Assembly: GCA_963789565.1 (NCBI GenBank)
Contig: CAWBKX010000002.1
Span: 1,488,001-1,552,000, forward strand
Source of the DNA: CALAGB01 sp963789565
GTDB lineage: Bacteria > Chloroflexota > Chloroflexia > Thermomicrobiales > Thermomicrobiaceae
Direction: 5' to 3'
Length of the DNA: 64,000 nt
Shown: positions 41,518 to 50,553 of the stretch, piece after piece
Layout of the letters: every line of letters begins with the position of its first letter
Position numbering within the stretch: the first letter of the stretch is position 1
Notes under the pieces: generated by a model
The model's database searches: none
What the model saw: the letters and a program-made list of their open reading frames with translations, nothing else
Told to the model about the DNA's origin: nothing
Position numbers and translations under genes: made by a program

Positions 41518-42573
41518 ATGAAGGAGTATCGGATCGCGGTCATCGCCGGAGACGGCATCGGCAAGGAGGTCATCCCGGCCGGTAAGCGCGTCCTCGAAGC
41601 GGCGTTGGGCGACGGCGCCAAATTGGTGTGGGACGACCTGGACTGGGGCTCCGACTATTACCGCCGCACCGGTGCCATGATGCCTGCGGACGGGCTCGAA
41701 ACCCTCAAGCAGCACGACGCCATCTACCTCGGTGCCGTAGGAGACCCGCCCGCCATCCCTGACCACGTGACGCTCTGGGGGTTGCTGCTTCCCATCCGCA
41801 AGACGTTCGACCTCTACGTCAACGTACGGCCGATCAAACTCCTGCCTGGGGTCACCGGCCCATTGGCCGGAAAGACCTCCGGCGATATCGACATGATCTA
41901 CGTGCGCGAGAACACCGAAGGTGAATACGCCGGAGTCGGCGGGCGCGTCCATCCACACACCTCACACGAGGTCGCGATTCAGACGTCCGTCTTTTCCCGC
42001 TTCAATGTGGAGCGCGTGGCTCGCTTCTCCTTCGAGCTTGCCCTGTCACGACGTCGTCATCTCACCAGCATCACCAAGAGCAACGCCATGCAGTACGCCT
42101 TTCCGTTCTGGGACGAGGTCATCAATGAGGTCGCGCAGGACTACCCGGACGTAAAGGTGACATCATTGCTGGTCGATGCCGCGGCGGCGTTGATGGTGCG
42201 CGCGCCCGAACGCTTCGACGTGGTGGTCGGCAGCAACCTGTTCGCCGACATCCTGACCGATCTGGGCGGCGCCATTATGGGGAGCCTCGGTCTGCCGCCG
42301 AGCGCCAATCTGGCAGCCGATTCCGCCTTCCCGTCCCTCTTCGAGCCGGTGCATGGTAGCGCGCCTGACATCGCCGGACAGGGGCTGGCCAATCCACTAG
42401 CCTCCATCTGGGCCGGGGCCATGATGTTGGAGCACATCGGCGAGAAAGATGCCGCCGATCGCGTCATGCACGCGCTGGAGCAGACCACAGCCGAGGGGAA
42501 GGTCCTGACCGGCGACCTCGGCGGCAATGCCAGCACCAATCAGGTCGCGGACCGGGTGATCGAGTTGCTGTAA
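41518..42573 (+). CDS. Tartrate/D-malate-type dehydrogenase (isocitrate/isopropylmalate dehydrogenase family)
   Basis: This 351-residue protein has the family core: IAVIAGDGIGKEVIPAGKRVLEAAL, LLLPIRKTFDLYVNVRPIKLLPG, IYVRENTEGEYAGVGGRVH, LTSITKSNAMQYAFPFWDEV, and NLFADILTDLGGAIMGSLGLPPSANL with SLFEPVHGSAPDIAGQG. The HPHTSHEVAIQTSVFSR segment and the NVRP loop resemble tartrate dehydrogenase/decarboxylase and D-malate dehydrogenase (TtuC/DmlA), rather than LeuB. It oxidises a 2-hydroxy-diacid with NAD+ and Mn2+ or Mg2+. ATG at 41518 with GGAGG upstream. Confidence 0.88.
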   Translation: MKEYRIAVIAGDGIGKEVIPAGKRVLEAALGDGAKLVWDDLDWGSDYYRRTGAMMPADGLETLKQHDAIYLGAVGDPPAIPDHVTLWGLLLPIRKTFDLYVNVRPIKLLPGVTGPLAGKTSGDIDMIYVRENTEGEYAGVGGRVHPHTSHEVAIQTSVFSRFNVERVARFSFELALSRRRHLTSITKSNAMQYAFPFWDEVINEVAQDYPDVKVTSLLVDAAAALMVRAPERFDVVVGSNLFADILTDLGGAIMGSLGLPPSANLAADSAFPSLFEPVHGSAPDIAGQGLANPLASIWAGAMMLEHIGEKDAADRVMHALEQTTAEGKVLTGDLGGNASTNQVADRVIELL

Positions 42574-42582
42574 GAGCGAACG

Positions 42583-42720
42583 ACCCTCACCCCCGACCCC
42601 TCTCCCGCCGAGCAGGAGAGGGGAGACAACAAGGGGCGGTCTCTGCTGAACCCAAGGTAATCTACCCTCTCCCGTTCGGACGAGAGAGGGTGGCGAGCTT
42701 GCGAGTCGAGTGAGGGCGGT
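42583..42720. repeat. C-rich intergenic hairpin repeat, copy 3
   Basis: It begins ACCCTCACCCCCGACCCC, then CCCCTCTCC and GGAGAGGGG arms, followed by ACCCTCTC and GAGAGGGT arms. Related to 5031-5098 and 30281-30415. It sits between the dehydrogenase and the acyl-CoA ligase. Confidence 0.5.
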
Positions 42721-42819
42721 TACCACTCCATTGCCGTCTGGCCGACCTACGCGGCACAATAGCCCGCACAATTCGACGTCACTCGTTGGTGCAGTGGTGC
42801 TGATGAAAGGGTCGCGGTC

Positions 42820-44487
42820 GTGGACGGTCTGATGATGGACTACCCGCTGACGATTCCCGTGATGCTCAGGCGCGCCGAGTCCCTGTTCTTCGATCGGGAG
42901 ATCGTCTCGCGCCGTCCAGACGATTCATTGCATCGTTACGGCTACGGCGACATGGCCCACCGAGCGCGCCAGCTTGCGCTTGCCTTACGACGCCTCGGAC
43001 TTGAGCGGGGCGATCGGGTCGCAACCCTTTGTTGGAACCACGAGCGGCACCTGGAAGCCTATTTCGGCATCCCCATCGCGGGAGGAGTGCTGCATACACT
43101 CAACTTGCGACTCAGTCCCGACGACGTCGCTTACACCATCAACCACGCTCAGGACCGCTATATTATCGTCGACGCTTCATTGTTGCCCCTGTTCGAGCAG
43201 GTGCTTCCGTCGATCAACGTCGAGCAGGTCATCGTGATCGGTGACGCGGCGCCGTTACCTGACAGGATGTTGGACTACGACCAACTGCTCGGGGCCGAGC
43301 GTCCGGAGGAATGGGTCGACCTGGAGCTGAATGAGCTCGAAGCGGCCGTCCTCTGTTACACCTCCGGCACGACCGGAAGACCCAAGGGCGTGGTCTACTC
43401 CCACCGTGCGATCCTGCTCCATTCGCTGGTGAGCGGACTGAGTTCTGCGATGGGTCCGTCCGACCAGGACACCGTGCTGATCCTGGTGCCGATGTTCCAT
43501 GCCAACGCCTGGGGGCTTCCGTACACGTGCACCTTCATTGGTGCCAAACAGGTCTTGCCGGGAGAGCACCTCGATACCGCGGGTTTGGCCGCTCTGTTGA
43601 CTTCCGAACGCGTGACCCAATGCTCAGCCGTGCCGACGGTCTGGCTCAACCTGCTGCAGTTCATGGATCGGTTCCCTGGAGGCTGCGACTTATCGCACAT
43701 GCGCGTGCTGGGAACCGGTGGTCAGGCCATGCCGGAAGACGCAGTGCGCCGCTTCAACGAAGAGTTGAACATCGCCATGGTCACGGGCTGGGGCATGACC
43801 GAGACTGGGCCGGTCTCGACCCAGGGCACGTTGATCGACTCGACAGACAACGGCCAGGGCGGAACAATCCCGCGCTATGTTCAGACCTGCGGTCGACAGG
43901 TGCCGCTAACCGAGCTTCGCGTGCGATCTGGAGATGTGGTCGTGCCCTGGGATGGCGTCACCAATGGCGAGCTCGAGGTGCGCGGAGCGACGGTCGCCTC
44001 AAGCTACTTCAACGACGTCGAATCGGCTGAAAAGTTCACTGCCGATGGTTGGCTGCGAACGGGTGATGTGGCCAGCATCGACCCGCATGGGCATCTCGCC
44101 ATCCACGACCGAGCCAAAGACGCAGTGAAGTCAGGTGGAGAATGGATCAGCTCGATTGCGCTCGAAAACGCGCTGATGGCGCATCCCGCCGTGGCCGAGG
44201 CGGCGGTAGTCGCGGCAGCTCATCCCACGTGGATAGAACGTCCAGTGGCTGTGATCGCCTTCAAGGCAGGTATGAGCGTAACGCCGACCGAACTGCGCGA
44301 GTTCATCGCGCCGCGGTTTGCCCGCTGGTGGCTGCCGGACGCCTTTGTCGTCCTCCCGGAGATACCCAAGACCTCGACCGGGAAGTTCCTCAAGTCGGCG
44401 TTGCGCGACCAATACCGGGATCTGCTGATCGACGAGATGGGACCGGAGAGCAACGAGATCCGGGCTCAAATCGGCGCACAGTCCTAG
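42820..44487 (+). CDS. AMP-forming acyl-CoA ligase (fatty-acid CoA ligase-like)
   Basis: This 555-residue ANL enzyme has the P-loop motif LCYTSGTTGRPKGVVYSHRAIL, VTGWGMTETGPVS, GWLRTGDVASIDPHGHLAIHDRAKDAVKSGGEWISSIALENAL and a C-terminal catalytic Lys in PKTSTGKFLKSALRD. It activates a medium- or long-chain acid to the CoA thioester via acyl-AMP. The GTG at 42820 is used; ATGs at 42832 and 42835 are alternatives. The IS4 element lies 26 bp past its stop. Confidence 0.93.
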   Translation: MDGLMMDYPLTIPVMLRRAESLFFDREIVSRRPDDSLHRYGYGDMAHRARQLALALRRLGLERGDRVATLCWNHERHLEAYFGIPIAGGVLHTLNLRLSPDDVAYTINHAQDRYIIVDASLLPLFEQVLPSINVEQVIVIGDAAPLPDRMLDYDQLLGAERPEEWVDLELNELEAAVLCYTSGTTGRPKGVVYSHRAILLHSLVSGLSSAMGPSDQDTVLILVPMFHANAWGLPYTCTFIGAKQVLPGEHLDTAGLAALLTSERVTQCSAVPTVWLNLLQFMDRFPGGCDLSHMRVLGTGGQAMPEDAVRRFNEELNIAMVTGWGMTETGPVSTQGTLIDSTDNGQGGTIPRYVQTCGRQVPLTELRVRSGDVVVPWDGVTNGELEVRGATVASSYFNDVESAEKFTADGWLRTGDVASIDPHGHLAIHDRAKDAVKSGGEWISSIALENALMAHPAVAEAAVVAAAHPTWIERPVAVIAFKAGMSVTPTELREFIAPRFARWWLPDAFVVLPEIPKTSTGKFLKSALRDQYRDLLIDEMGPESNEIRAQIGAQS

Positions 44488-44513
44488 GAATGCGAAGGGC
44501 AGACACAGGAGGT

Positions 44514-45945
44514 CATCAACTCCAACTAATTCAGATTTGGTTGACTTCCCGGCACGATTGTCGTGTTCAGGCTGCCGTTGGAGGTCCCACCCATGTCCCG
44601 ACCGTCCCCGACATCATCCACCCCTGACGTTTCGCTCACCGAAGTCGAGAGCCTGCTGCGGGAGGTGCTGGCCGATCTCGAGCCCGCGCCGGACGTCCGT
44701 GGTCCGGGGCGACCGCGCATCCTCCCGGCCATGGCCTTGTGGACGGGGCTGCTCGTCTGCGTCCTGCGGGGGTTCAGCAGTCAACTGGACCTCTGGCGCC
44801 TGCTGGCGTTGGGACACCTGTGGGACTATCCCCGCTATCCCGTCAGCGATCAAGCGATCTACGCACGGCTGGCCGCTGGGGGCACGCACCCCTTGACGGC
44901 GCTCTTTGCCCACACGAGTCACGTGTTGGCGACGCGGCTGGCGCCGTACGGGGCCACCGATCTGGCCTCCTTCGCCACCGAGGTGGTCGCGCTCGACCAT
45001 ACCGACCTCGATCTGATCGCGCGCCGTCTCCCCGCCCTGCGCGACCTCCCGCCGGGGGATGCCGGGCTGCTGCCGGGGCAAGTGGCCGGGCTCTTCGATC
45101 TGCGCCGCCAGCAGTGGCGCCACGTCCAGTTCATCGCCGATCCGCACCAGAATGAGAAGGTGACCGCACGGGACATCGTGGCCACGCTCCCCCCGCAGAG
45201 TCTGCTGCTGTGCGATCTGGGCTTCTTTGGCTTCGCCTGGTTCGATGATCTGACCGAGCAGGGTCTGTGGTACGTCTCGCGCCTGCGCCAACGGACCAGT
45301 TATGACGTCATCCACACCTTCTACGCCGAGCATGAGACCTTTGACGGGCTGGTCTGGCTGGGCGCCTATCGGGCCGATCGGGCCAAGCACGCGGTGCGCT
45401 TGGTGCGCTTCCGGCATCAGGGACGGCTGCAGACGTACCTCACCAATGTGCGGGACCCCCGGATCTTCCCGCTGGCCGAGATCGCCCGCCTCTACGCGCG
45501 CCGCTGGGACTTCGAACTGGCGGCCAATCTGGTCAAACAGCACCTGGGTTTACACTTGTTGTGGTCGGCCAAGGAGGTCGTGATCCAGCAGCAAGTATGG
45601 GCCGTCCTCCTCATCAGTCAGATTCTGCAGGCGCTGCGCCTCGAGTTGGCCGCGCGGGCCGGGGTCGATCCCTTCGCGATCTCGCTGGCCCTCATGATCC
45701 GTTGGCTGCCCCGCATGGCCGCCGCGGGACAGGACCCGCTCGAGACCTTCCTGGCGCAGGGCCGGGCGCTGCGGTTTATCCGTCCCTCGACCCGCACGAC
45801 GATCCACACGCCGCCCATTCCCCCGGACGCCCTCACCCCCATCCCACCGCACCTGTGCCTGGAGCGAACCCCCCGTCATGCGAACCGCAACTGCGGTCCC
45901 CGTTCCGCCAACCCGGAGAATTGAGAGAATATGTTGGAGTCGATG
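44514..45945 (+). mobile_element. Complete IS4-family insertion sequence (1432 bp)
   Basis: Terminal repeats are CATCAACTCCAAC at the left and CATCGACTCCAAC as the reverse complement of the right end. The 10-bp sequence CACAGGAGGT flanks both sides (44504-44513 and 45946-45955), matching the 9-12 bp target duplications of IS4 elements. Removing the element and one repeat restores an 8-bp hairpin (arms GGGCAGAC and GTCTGCCC with a 7-nt loop), so insertion was in the middle of a stem-loop downstream of the acyl-CoA ligase gene. Confidence 0.93.
44593..45924 (+). CDS. IS4-family transposase
   Basis: This 443-residue DDE transposase starts at ATG 44593, 8 nt after GGAGGT. Catalytic Asp residues are in VVALDHTDLDLIARR and LLLCDLGFFGFAWFDDL. 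The IS4 signature Y-(2)-R-(3)-E-(6)-K is exact in YARRWDFELAANLVK, supplying the Glu. No stops or frameshifts, so it is potentially active. G+C is slightly higher than neighbours. Confidence 0.95.
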   Translation: MSRPSPTSSTPDVSLTEVESLLREVLADLEPAPDVRGPGRPRILPAMALWTGLLVCVLRGFSSQLDLWRLLALGHLWDYPRYPVSDQAIYARLAAGGTHPLTALFAHTSHVLATRLAPYGATDLASFATEVVALDHTDLDLIARRLPALRDLPPGDAGLLPGQVAGLFDLRRQQWRHVQFIADPHQNEKVTARDIVATLPPQSLLLCDLGFFGFAWFDDLTEQGLWYVSRLRQRTSYDVIHTFYAEHETFDGLVWLGAYRADRAKHAVRLVRFRHQGRLQTYLTNVRDPRIFPLAEIARLYARRWDFELAANLVKQHLGLHLLWSAKEVVIQQQVWAVLLISQILQALRLELAARAGVDPFAISLALMIRWLPRMAAAGQDPLETFLAQGRALRFIRPSTRTTIHTPPIPPDALTPIPPHLCLERTPRHANRNCGPRSANPEN

Positions 45946-45995
45946 CACAGGAGGTCTGCCCCTACGGCGAACAATCGACTGACGCGGACCGCCTA

Positions 45996-46841
45996 CTACG
46001 CCAACCAGGACGCGGGCTCAGTCAACGCAGCGCGCAGAGCCGCCCACAGCGTCTGATATTTGTCCCACGGCGAATTGCCTTCGACCAGCATCGTAACCGG
46101 ACCGAGTCGCTCGACGTGGGCGGTTCGGGTGGCACGGTCGCACTGCGGCACGTTGAAGAAATCCACTTCGAGCCGGAAGTTGGCTGGACTGTAGACCTTG
46201 GCACTGCTGATATTCTCCAGCGCGCGCTTGGCGGCGGACGTTATCTCTGGAACGGTCGCCGAGGGCGGGCGACAGATTGCCGCGCTGGTGCCGACCGCTT
46301 CCTTGACCGCGACTACTTCGATTTGACCGCCCAGGAACTCGGTCGCTTCAGCCATTGTGGTCGTATCTCCCGTCACCATGATCACCGGGATGCCCATCGA
46401 ACCCAGAACGGCGGCGTTCAGTCCGGTCTCGCCGTGCGGCCGACCGTCGATGCGCAGCTCCGCGACGGCCGAACCCGCAATGGTGTGCGGCGCGATGGCT
46501 TTGGGCGTCTTGGCCATGGCGTGATAACCGATCAGCACCGCCGCGTCGAACTTTCGGCTGTTGGCGGCCTCGACCTGGCAGTGATCCTTGGCATTGCCGC
46601 TGCCGGTGAGGAGGTGGGCTTTCGCATGCATCTCCTCGAAGATCAGGTTGCGCATCGGGCCGTGTCCGTCATTCACCAGAACGTATTCGGCACCCGCCTG
46701 CACCAACCCCTCGATGGCGGCATTGGCGTCGGCCGTCATCAGGCGGCGTCCACGATCGTACTCGCGCTGGTCTGAACCGAGCATGTCGCGATGGACGATG
46801 CCCGTGATGCCTTCCATGTCGACTGAGACGTAGACGTTCAT
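45996..46841 (-). CDS. M55 family D-aminopeptidase (DppA-like)
   Basis: This 281-residue protein has the M55 zinc-binding opening MNVYVSVDMEGITGIVHRDML (Asp and Glu ligands), YVLVNDGHGPMRNLIFEEM and VLIGYHAMAKTPKAIAPHTIAGSAV with conserved His residues. It hydrolyses D-amino-acid dipeptides such as D-Ala-D-Ala. The ATG at 46841 follows GGAGGG. The C-terminus lies close to the IS4 target site but appears intact. It faces a small His/Cys-rich gene divergently. Confidence 0.9.
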   Translation of the reverse strand: MNVYVSVDMEGITGIVHRDMLGSDQREYDRGRRLMTADANAAIEGLVQAGAEYVLVNDGHGPMRNLIFEEMHAKAHLLTGSGNAKDHCQVEAANSRKFDAAVLIGYHAMAKTPKAIAPHTIAGSAVAELRIDGRPHGETGLNAAVLGSMGIPVIMVTGDTTTMAEATEFLGGQIEVVAVKEAVGTSAAICRPPSATVPEITSAAKRALENISSAKVYSPANFRLEVDFFNVPQCDRATRTAHVERLGPVTMLVEGNSPWDKYQTLWAALRAALTEPASWLA

Positions 46842-46956
46842 TTCATTTCCCTCCAAGTAGTCATCTCGTTGAGGTCCAGGGCTCGTGTCGGGGTCCATCA
46901 CGGTGCCCGAGCGCTGCCGCCCGACATCTTCGCATACGATAACCGGATTGCGGCAG

Positions 46957-47202
46957 ATGCGGCAGGACGGCACTACGGAGGAGCACATCATCCCGATCGG
47001 CAACGCCAATCCGGGCAGATGCGCTCCGATCGCGTCCGGCGCTGGACACGACTGCGGTCACGCTCACGGCCCGGATTGCGGCCAACATGCCGTGCCGCAT
47101 GGTGAGCACATGGAGTATCTCGTCAACGGCGGTGGCATCGCCCTCATGGCGATCATCGCGACGACCATTGAGCGGTCGACGTCGTTCGCTGACGATGGTT
47201 AG
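46957..47202 (+). CDS. Small His/Cys-rich protein
   Basis: An ~81-residue frame from ATG 46957 with the segment GAGHDCGHAHGPDCGQHAVPHGEHMEYLVNGG, a run of His and Cys that resembles metal-binding tails of small proteins linked to zinc uptake or sensing. The last ~25 residues are mildly hydrophobic (IALMAIIATTIERST). Its stop overlaps the convergent beta-lactamase-like stop. No clear ribosome site. Function is not known; metal binding is inferred from composition. Confidence 0.45.
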   Translation: MRQDGTTEEHIIPIGNANPGRCAPIASGAGHDCGHAHGPDCGQHAVPHGEHMEYLVNGGGIALMAIIATTIERSTSFADDG

Positions 47203-48020
47203 GACGTCCAGAGCGGTTCGGCGATACCGGTCGCGACCATCACGGCACGGCTGATGTCGCCGATCGCCTTTTCTCCAAGGTGCTGATCAGGCATCGCTTC
47301 GCAATAGACCGCCATAACCAGCGTTCCGACTCCAGTGGTGATGAAGCCGACGTCGTTGGTGACACCTTTGACGCTACCCGTCTTTGAGCCCCAGCGGATG
47401 CCTTTCCCTTCCGGCAGATACCGCGAGATGCGCCGGGAGTTCTGCTGCTTTTCGAGCATGGCCAGCATCTTGTGACAGGAATCGGATGACGCCGCCGTGC
47501 CAGCCAGAAGCGCCTGCACTGCTGTGACGTAATCCTCCGGTGTCGCCCAATTCTCCTGCTCATCCGCTTGTGCCGGGCGACCCTTCATCTTGCGTCCCAG
47601 GTTGGAATCGTTCATACCCAGAGATCGCATCGTGTCGTTAACCGCGTTCATACCGGCCATGTCGATCAAGATGTTGGTCGCCGTGTTGTCGGAGATAGAG
47701 ATCATGAGGTAGATAAGGTCATTGAGGGTGAACGCCATCCCGTGATGCAGATGCAGCATTACGCCGCTTCCGATCGCGATGTCCTCCGCCGTCAGCACAT
47801 ACTCGTCGTTGAGGGAGCGTTCTCCACGATCGATTTGACGGAAGATCTCGATCATGAGTGGAATCTTGACGGTGCTGGCCGCACCAAACTTTCGGTCGCC
47901 GTTGTAGCTGAAGCGATCCCCCGCTGGCGCCACCACGGCGACGCCAATGGTTCCCCCAGCATCTTCCGCCTGTCGCGTGACGTTCGCGACTTCATCCCAA
48001 TTCACAGACTGATCTGACAC
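47199..48020 (-). CDS. Class A beta-lactamase-like serine hydrolase without a signal peptide
   Basis: This 273-residue protein has SxxK in FGAASTVKIPLMIEIF (Ser 49), SDN in MISISDNTATNILID, and KTG in WGSKTGSVKGVTNDVGFI. The Glu-166 motif ExxLN is not seen. The omega region instead reads GRPAQADEQENWATPEDYV, so carbapenem/penicillin hydrolysis is doubtful and a penicillin-binding or esterase role is possible. I start at GTG 48020 because GGAAGG lies upstream; ATG 48059 has no ribosome site. No signal sequence in either case. Confidence 0.83.
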   Translation of the reverse strand: MSDQSVNWDEVANVTRQAEDAGGTIGVAVVAPAGDRFSYNGDRKFGAASTVKIPLMIEIFRQIDRGERSLNDEYVLTAEDIAIGSGVMLHLHHGMAFTLNDLIYLMISISDNTATNILIDMAGMNAVNDTMRSLGMNDSNLGRKMKGRPAQADEQENWATPEDYVTAVQALLAGTAASSDSCHKMLAMLEKQQNSRRISRYLPEGKGIRWGSKTGSVKGVTNDVGFITTGVGTLVMAVYCEAMPDQHLGEKAIGDISRAVMVATGIAEPLWTS

Positions 48021-48296
48021 GCTGCCGCCCTTCCCTATGCATTCGTTCAACACAGGCATGATACGGCGGTTCGCTGACCCGCGAAACTCCGCAGAATGCG
48101 GCCAGAGCATCTCCACTGCCGGTCCTGTTTGTAATTTGGACTAGTCAATTATTGCGTAAGGGCGTATGGTGCCACGTACAGGGCTAAATGTTGTTGCATC
48201 CTTCCACCGTCTTATCCGTTTCGGTGGTGAATGCCGGTTTTCACTCGTGTTCGACGTGGTACTGGCGAACGCTATTCGCCGGACGAGGGGGCAGTC

Positions 48297-48818
48297 GTGC
48301 GAGCGATTGATCTTCTCCGTGAACAGTTCCGGGATGCGCAGGCTTTTCTCGAGGCCACGATTGACGACCTGCCGCGCGCGGGCGTGCACTACTCCCCGGT
48401 GGGGAACGCTCTACCCATCAGCGGTCATTATGGTCACGTGGTTCTCAGTCAAGACGCGTTGCTCAGTCTCTTCCTCACGGGCTCGGCGCCTCTCTTTGCC
48501 TCTTCCTGGGCGGGCAAGACCGGCTTCAGCGCCATGCCGCCTGAGCGAGGTCCCTGGGATGATTGGGCCAGGAACCTGAACGTCGATCTAGACGCGGCGC
48601 GGATCTATGCGGCTGCCGTTTACACCCACACCGATCGGCTTCTCGCGTCAATGACGAACGAAACGCTGGATAGGCCGCTGGACATGTCGCCCGTCGGCCG
48701 GGGACAGCGCACAGTCGGGTATCTCTTCTCGCTCCTCTTGGGCAACATCTTTGCGCACTGTGGAGAGATCTCGTGCGTCAAGGGCTTGCAGGGCCTGCGC
48801 GGCTATGCCGAGAATTGA
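48297..48818 (+). CDS. DinB-like domain protein, second
   Basis: A ~173-residue four-helix protein. IDLLREQFRDAQAFLEATIDDL at the start, ISGHYGHVVLSQDALLSLF with a metal-ligand His pair, and YLFSLLLGNIFAHCGEISCVKGLQGLRGY at the end. The GTG at 48297 follows GAGGGGG; an in-frame ATG at 48231 is an alternative. Distant from the 2044-2553 DinB protein. Substrate unknown. Confidence 0.77.
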   Translation: MRAIDLLREQFRDAQAFLEATIDDLPRAGVHYSPVGNALPISGHYGHVVLSQDALLSLFLTGSAPLFASSWAGKTGFSAMPPERGPWDDWARNLNVDLDAARIYAAAVYTHTDRLLASMTNETLDRPLDMSPVGRGQRTVGYLFSLLLGNIFAHCGEISCVKGLQGLRGYAEN

Positions 48819-48960
48819 GCGTCATCCAACCGCTCCACAGGAACGCCGCACCCGGATCCGGTGACGACCACAACGAATGTGCCATTGACTGGCGAACCAC
48901 CAGAATGACTAGGGTGCGTTCGCGCCCTGAAGAGGTCGCAAACTCACATGGTCGCTTCAC

Positions 48961-50262
48961 TCATGGCGACATCATCTCGTCCAGGATCTTGTGGATCGCG
49001 GTCCAATCTGGGATGAGATAGTACGGCTGCCCCGGCGAATACGACACTGAAGTGGCCGCCAGCAGGTTGTACGAGTGGATGTCTTTTGAGCGGACGGTCG
49101 ATCCCAGCTTTGCGAGTGCAAGCACCTGTGAAGGCGAAAGATCAGTGCGGAAAGTGTCGGCGAGCTGATTGAGAAGCTGGGTCGCTTTGGGGAGCAGATC
49201 GAGCCCGACGCCCTGCTCCCGCAATGCACGCAAGAGCTGCTGCTGACGATCACCACGAGCGAAGTCGTTGTCGTCGTGACGTGTTCGGGCGTACTGCACG
49301 GCCTCCACACCATTCATATGCTGCAATCCGGTGTGGAACAGAACCCGCAAATAGTTGTTCCCGCTGCCTGGGTATTCATCATCCTTGATCGGTGTGGGGA
49401 CATCCAGCGTGACTCCGCCCAAGGTGTCAATGATGCGTGCAAGACCGGTGGTGTCGACCTCAGCAAAATAGTCGATCGTCACCCCAAAGTTGTATTCGAC
49501 CGTCGCAGCCGCCAGGCCTGGTCCAGTCAGATCGGACGTCGAGCCATAGGCGTACGCCGCGTTGATCCGGTCCTTTCCATAGTTGGGAATCGTGACAAAC
49601 AGATCACGTGGAATCGAAAGCATGCTGACTTGCTTCGTTTCCGGATTGATAGTGACGAGAATCATGGTGTCCGAGCGCGCCACCTCGCCGGTGCCGCGCG
49701 TGTCCGAACCGAGAAGCAGGATGTTGACCCTGCTCGTCCCATCCCAGGTGGGAAGTTGTTCCGCGGGAGTCGCGTTCGGAGCGACTTCGGTTGCCGACGC
49801 GGTTTCGGTTGACGCAACGATCGCCCCGGCGGCGGTCGGGGTGACCGTTGACGCAACGATCACTCCGGCGACGGTCGGAGTAACGGTCGGTTGGCTCTGC
49901 TGAATGACCGGTGTCCCCCGGTCGTTCAGGGTCACCTGATAGTGCGGCATGCGCGGCACGAAGATCTTGTTGTAGGCTCGGTGCGCCGCAAGAAGAGTCG
50001 GCACAGTGAAGATGGCGATCACGGCCAGCAGCAGCAGAGGCCCACCGATGAAAGCCATCTTCTTGAACGACCAGCGGCGTCCCCCGCCACCAGCCGCGAG
50101 CTCGTGCACAAGACGCTGCTGGTTCAAGCTGATCGGCCGTGGACGCGGAAGCGGCGGCGCCGCAATGATTTGAGCGTTGGACGTGGTTGTCGCTCGGCGC
50201 AGGGGTCGTGGAGTGTAGCGTTCGCGCGTTCGTTTGTTGCTGGGGTAGCGGTGCATCCTCAT
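48961..50262 (-). CDS. LytR-CpsA-Psr (LCP) family protein
   Basis: This 433-residue protein has a cytoplasmic tail, one membrane segment near residues 68-92 (FIGGPLLLLAVIAIFTVPTLL), a low-complexity stalk with a near-duplicate 12-residue unit (TPTVAGVIVAST and TPTAAGAIVAST), and the extracellular LCP domain: ILLLGSDTRGTGEVARSDTMILVTINPETKQVSMLSIPRDLFVTIP, then GLQHMNGVEAVQYARTRHDDNDFARGDRQQQLLRAL. The Arg/Asp residues that bind pyrophosphate are kept. LCP enzymes attach glycopolymers to the cell wall. The stalk bears short repeats likely prone to copy-number change. Confidence 0.93.
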   Translation of the reverse strand: MRMHRYPSNKRTRERYTPRPLRRATTTSNAQIIAAPPLPRPRPISLNQQRLVHELAAGGGGRRWSFKKMAFIGGPLLLLAVIAIFTVPTLLAAHRAYNKIFVPRMPHYQVTLNDRGTPVIQQSQPTVTPTVAGVIVASTVTPTAAGAIVASTETASATEVAPNATPAEQLPTWDGTSRVNILLLGSDTRGTGEVARSDTMILVTINPETKQVSMLSIPRDLFVTIPNYGKDRINAAYAYGSTSDLTGPGLAAATVEYNFGVTIDYFAEVDTTGLARIIDTLGGVTLDVPTPIKDDEYPGSGNNYLRVLFHTGLQHMNGVEAVQYARTRHDDNDFARGDRQQQLLRALREQGVGLDLLPKATQLLNQLADTFRTDLSPSQVLALAKLGSTVRSKDIHSYNLLAATSVSYSPGQPYYLIPDWTAIHKILDEMMSP

Positions 50263-50553
50263 CAGTTTCCGGAACGGTTCGTCAACATTCGTCGGTTGCT
50301 GTGGCGCAATTCACGCGCCGAGGTATGGACGAGCGCCAACCAACTCTGCCCCTGCCAGTATGCTATTGCAATTCAGCGAGAACGGCAAGTTTGCCAGAGC
50401 GCTACTGAAGGACGAATTTTCCGGTTGCGCGGACGACCACCTGAGCGGTGCCAGTCGGCGAGACATACACCGCCCATACACGAAACGTCCCGCGAGTCCA
50501 CGAGTGGTCCAGCGAGACGTTCACTGCGTGTTTGCGAGGCTCGCGCGCTGCGG

